Shown here in pieces: positions 31,737 to 32,481 of a stretch of 32,481 bases of DNA. Source of the DNA: Chitinophagales bacterium. GTDB taxonomy: Bacteria; Bacteroidota; Bacteroidia; Chitinophagales; CAIOSU01. Made by a program: the position numbers and the translations under genes. Under the pieces are notes generated by a model. That model worked only from the letters and a program-made list of their open reading frames with translations, was not told the DNA's origin and searched no databases. The stretch lies in assembly GCA_018401955.1 (NCBI GenBank), contig JAGYJT010000033.1, positions 1 through 32,481 of the forward strand, read 5' to 3'. Every line of letters begins with the position of its first letter. Position 1 is the first letter of the stretch.

Positions 31737-32402
31737 CTAAAACCACCCTGACTTAACCAAGTTAAAACCAGTAAGCTCGGCAGCCTTGAGCGCTTCTACA
31801 ACTCGCTCTGAAAAGTAAAAAGCATAATCAAAATGGCCTATCCTCATCACATCGTACTGCTCGATGTTTATGTTAAACACATATTTACTCTTAGGAACTA
31901 CTTTTTTAAATATACTCCTACTTGCTTCTTTATCCGCCTCAATAATATTATCTCTATTATGTACACCTTCTATTTCAATATACTCAGCAGGAACGCTAGC
32001 TAGTGGCATTTTCTTTCTTATTCTAAATTGGCTCGCATCATAATCAATGTGGTATGTCAAATCCGAATTGAAAAACATAAACTTATATCCCTCCAGCGTA
32101 GGAGCATTTGCAAACTGAACATCATAAAATTGTATATCCGCCAGCGAAAAATCCTTTACAATATCATAAAAAGCGCTACTCACCAAGAAACCTTTAACTG
32201 ATAACGTGTAGCAATGAATCACATCTATCAAATGAATAGCAGGATCTAAAACAATAGATTTAATGGGATTAGGGCCTGAGTACGGTTCATACAATTTTTT
32301 ACTGGTCAATAATTCTGATTCTTCATCAAAAATTAAATACGACAAAGCGCCATCAATCTTTTCGTTGTAATCGCTATTGGGTATTAGTGAGTAGTAATTC
32401 AT
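31737..32402 (-). CDS. Imm11-type (DUF1629) immunity-like protein
   Basis: The 221-residue soluble protein starts with ATG (32400-32402). Its layout fits the DUF1629/Imm11 family as I recall it: an early HLIDVIHCYTLSVKGFLVSS, then FSLADIQFYDV with YKFMFFNS, a late KSKYVFNINIEQYDVMRIGH and the ending YFSERVVEALKAAELTGFNL. Imm11 proteins neutralise polymorphic toxins delivered by neighbours or the same cell. No toxin gene lies inside the window; it may be beyond the right edge, or this is a solitary immunity gene. AT-rich, consistent with accessory DNA. The family call is moderate. Confidence 0.7.
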   Translation of the reverse strand: MNYYSLIPNSDYNEKIDGALSYLIFDEESELLTSKKLYEPYSGPNPIKSIVLDPAIHLIDVIHCYTLSVKGFLVSSAFYDIVKDFSLADIQFYDVQFANAPTLEGYKFMFFNSDLTYHIDYDASQFRIRKKMPLASVPAEYIEIEGVHNRDNIIEADKEASRSIFKKVVPKSKYVFNINIEQYDVMRIGHFDYAFYFSERVVEALKAAELTGFNLVKSGWF

Positions 32403-32481
32403 CCTTTTTATATTGCTTTATTAGTGCAAAATAACTATTTACCCTGATGTGTGAAATACAATATGCCATTCTAAAAACACC

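Overview
This window looks like chromosome from a member of the Bacteroidota, probably an uncultured or environmental Chitinophagales/Sphingobacteriales-type organism. The evidence: start sites carry TAnnTTTG-type -7 boxes with short leaders and few Shine-Dalgarno sequences. Many secreted proteins end their signal peptide in A-Q. Small lipoproteins are common. A secreted protein opens with the Bacteroidota-typical [13 protein letters not shown] segment, and the TTCGGCGAAAAGCTNAG...GTGAC intergenic repeat is present. No rRNA, tRNA or CRISPR array was seen.

Layout. 1-5.6 kb: the tail of an unknown gene, two small lipoproteins, a solitary phage-type large terminase, an LRR protein and a secreted protein of unknown function; a decayed second copy of the terminase 3' end lies 1 kb downstream of the first. 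5.6-9.4 kb: a large secreted collagen-like (Gly-X-Y) protein with a strong terminator. 9.5-10 kb: a gene-free patch of small palindromic repeats. 10-14.6 kb: housekeeping genes (asnS; rpoN overlapping a PAP2-like membrane protein; a small periplasmic protein). 14.7-17.7 kb: a secreted protein, a truncated antitoxin-like ORF, a DUF6934-type gene with a previously unlisted 54-residue partner, another palindromic element and a small membrane protein. 17.7-20.2 kb: patatin-like lipase, GDPD and DinB-like proteins.

20.2-32.5 kb alternates conserved core genes (an RlmL-like rRNA methyltransferase, acyl-CoA dehydrogenase, apt, ComEA-like, 2'-5' RNA ligase) with AT-richer accessory genes: a broken RelE/ParE-type toxin-antitoxin locus and an intact relative 10 kb away; a PLD-type nuclease with a winged-helix tail; an orphan HigA-like antitoxin; an Xre-ImmA/IrrE plus PIN (DUF4411) module; an ankyrin-repeat protein; and an Imm11-type immunity protein at the right end. 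The picture is a stable core chromosome repeatedly invaded at intergenic sites by conflict-type modules. Several of these are now decaying, which has left gene remnants and small mobile palindromes.

The most interesting items are the ~80-bp elements bounded by TGGTCnGACCA-like palindromes, the two independent 3'-end gene remnants, the DUF6934 two-gene unit and the PLD/winged-helix protein. All functional assignments come from reading motifs; no database search was run.
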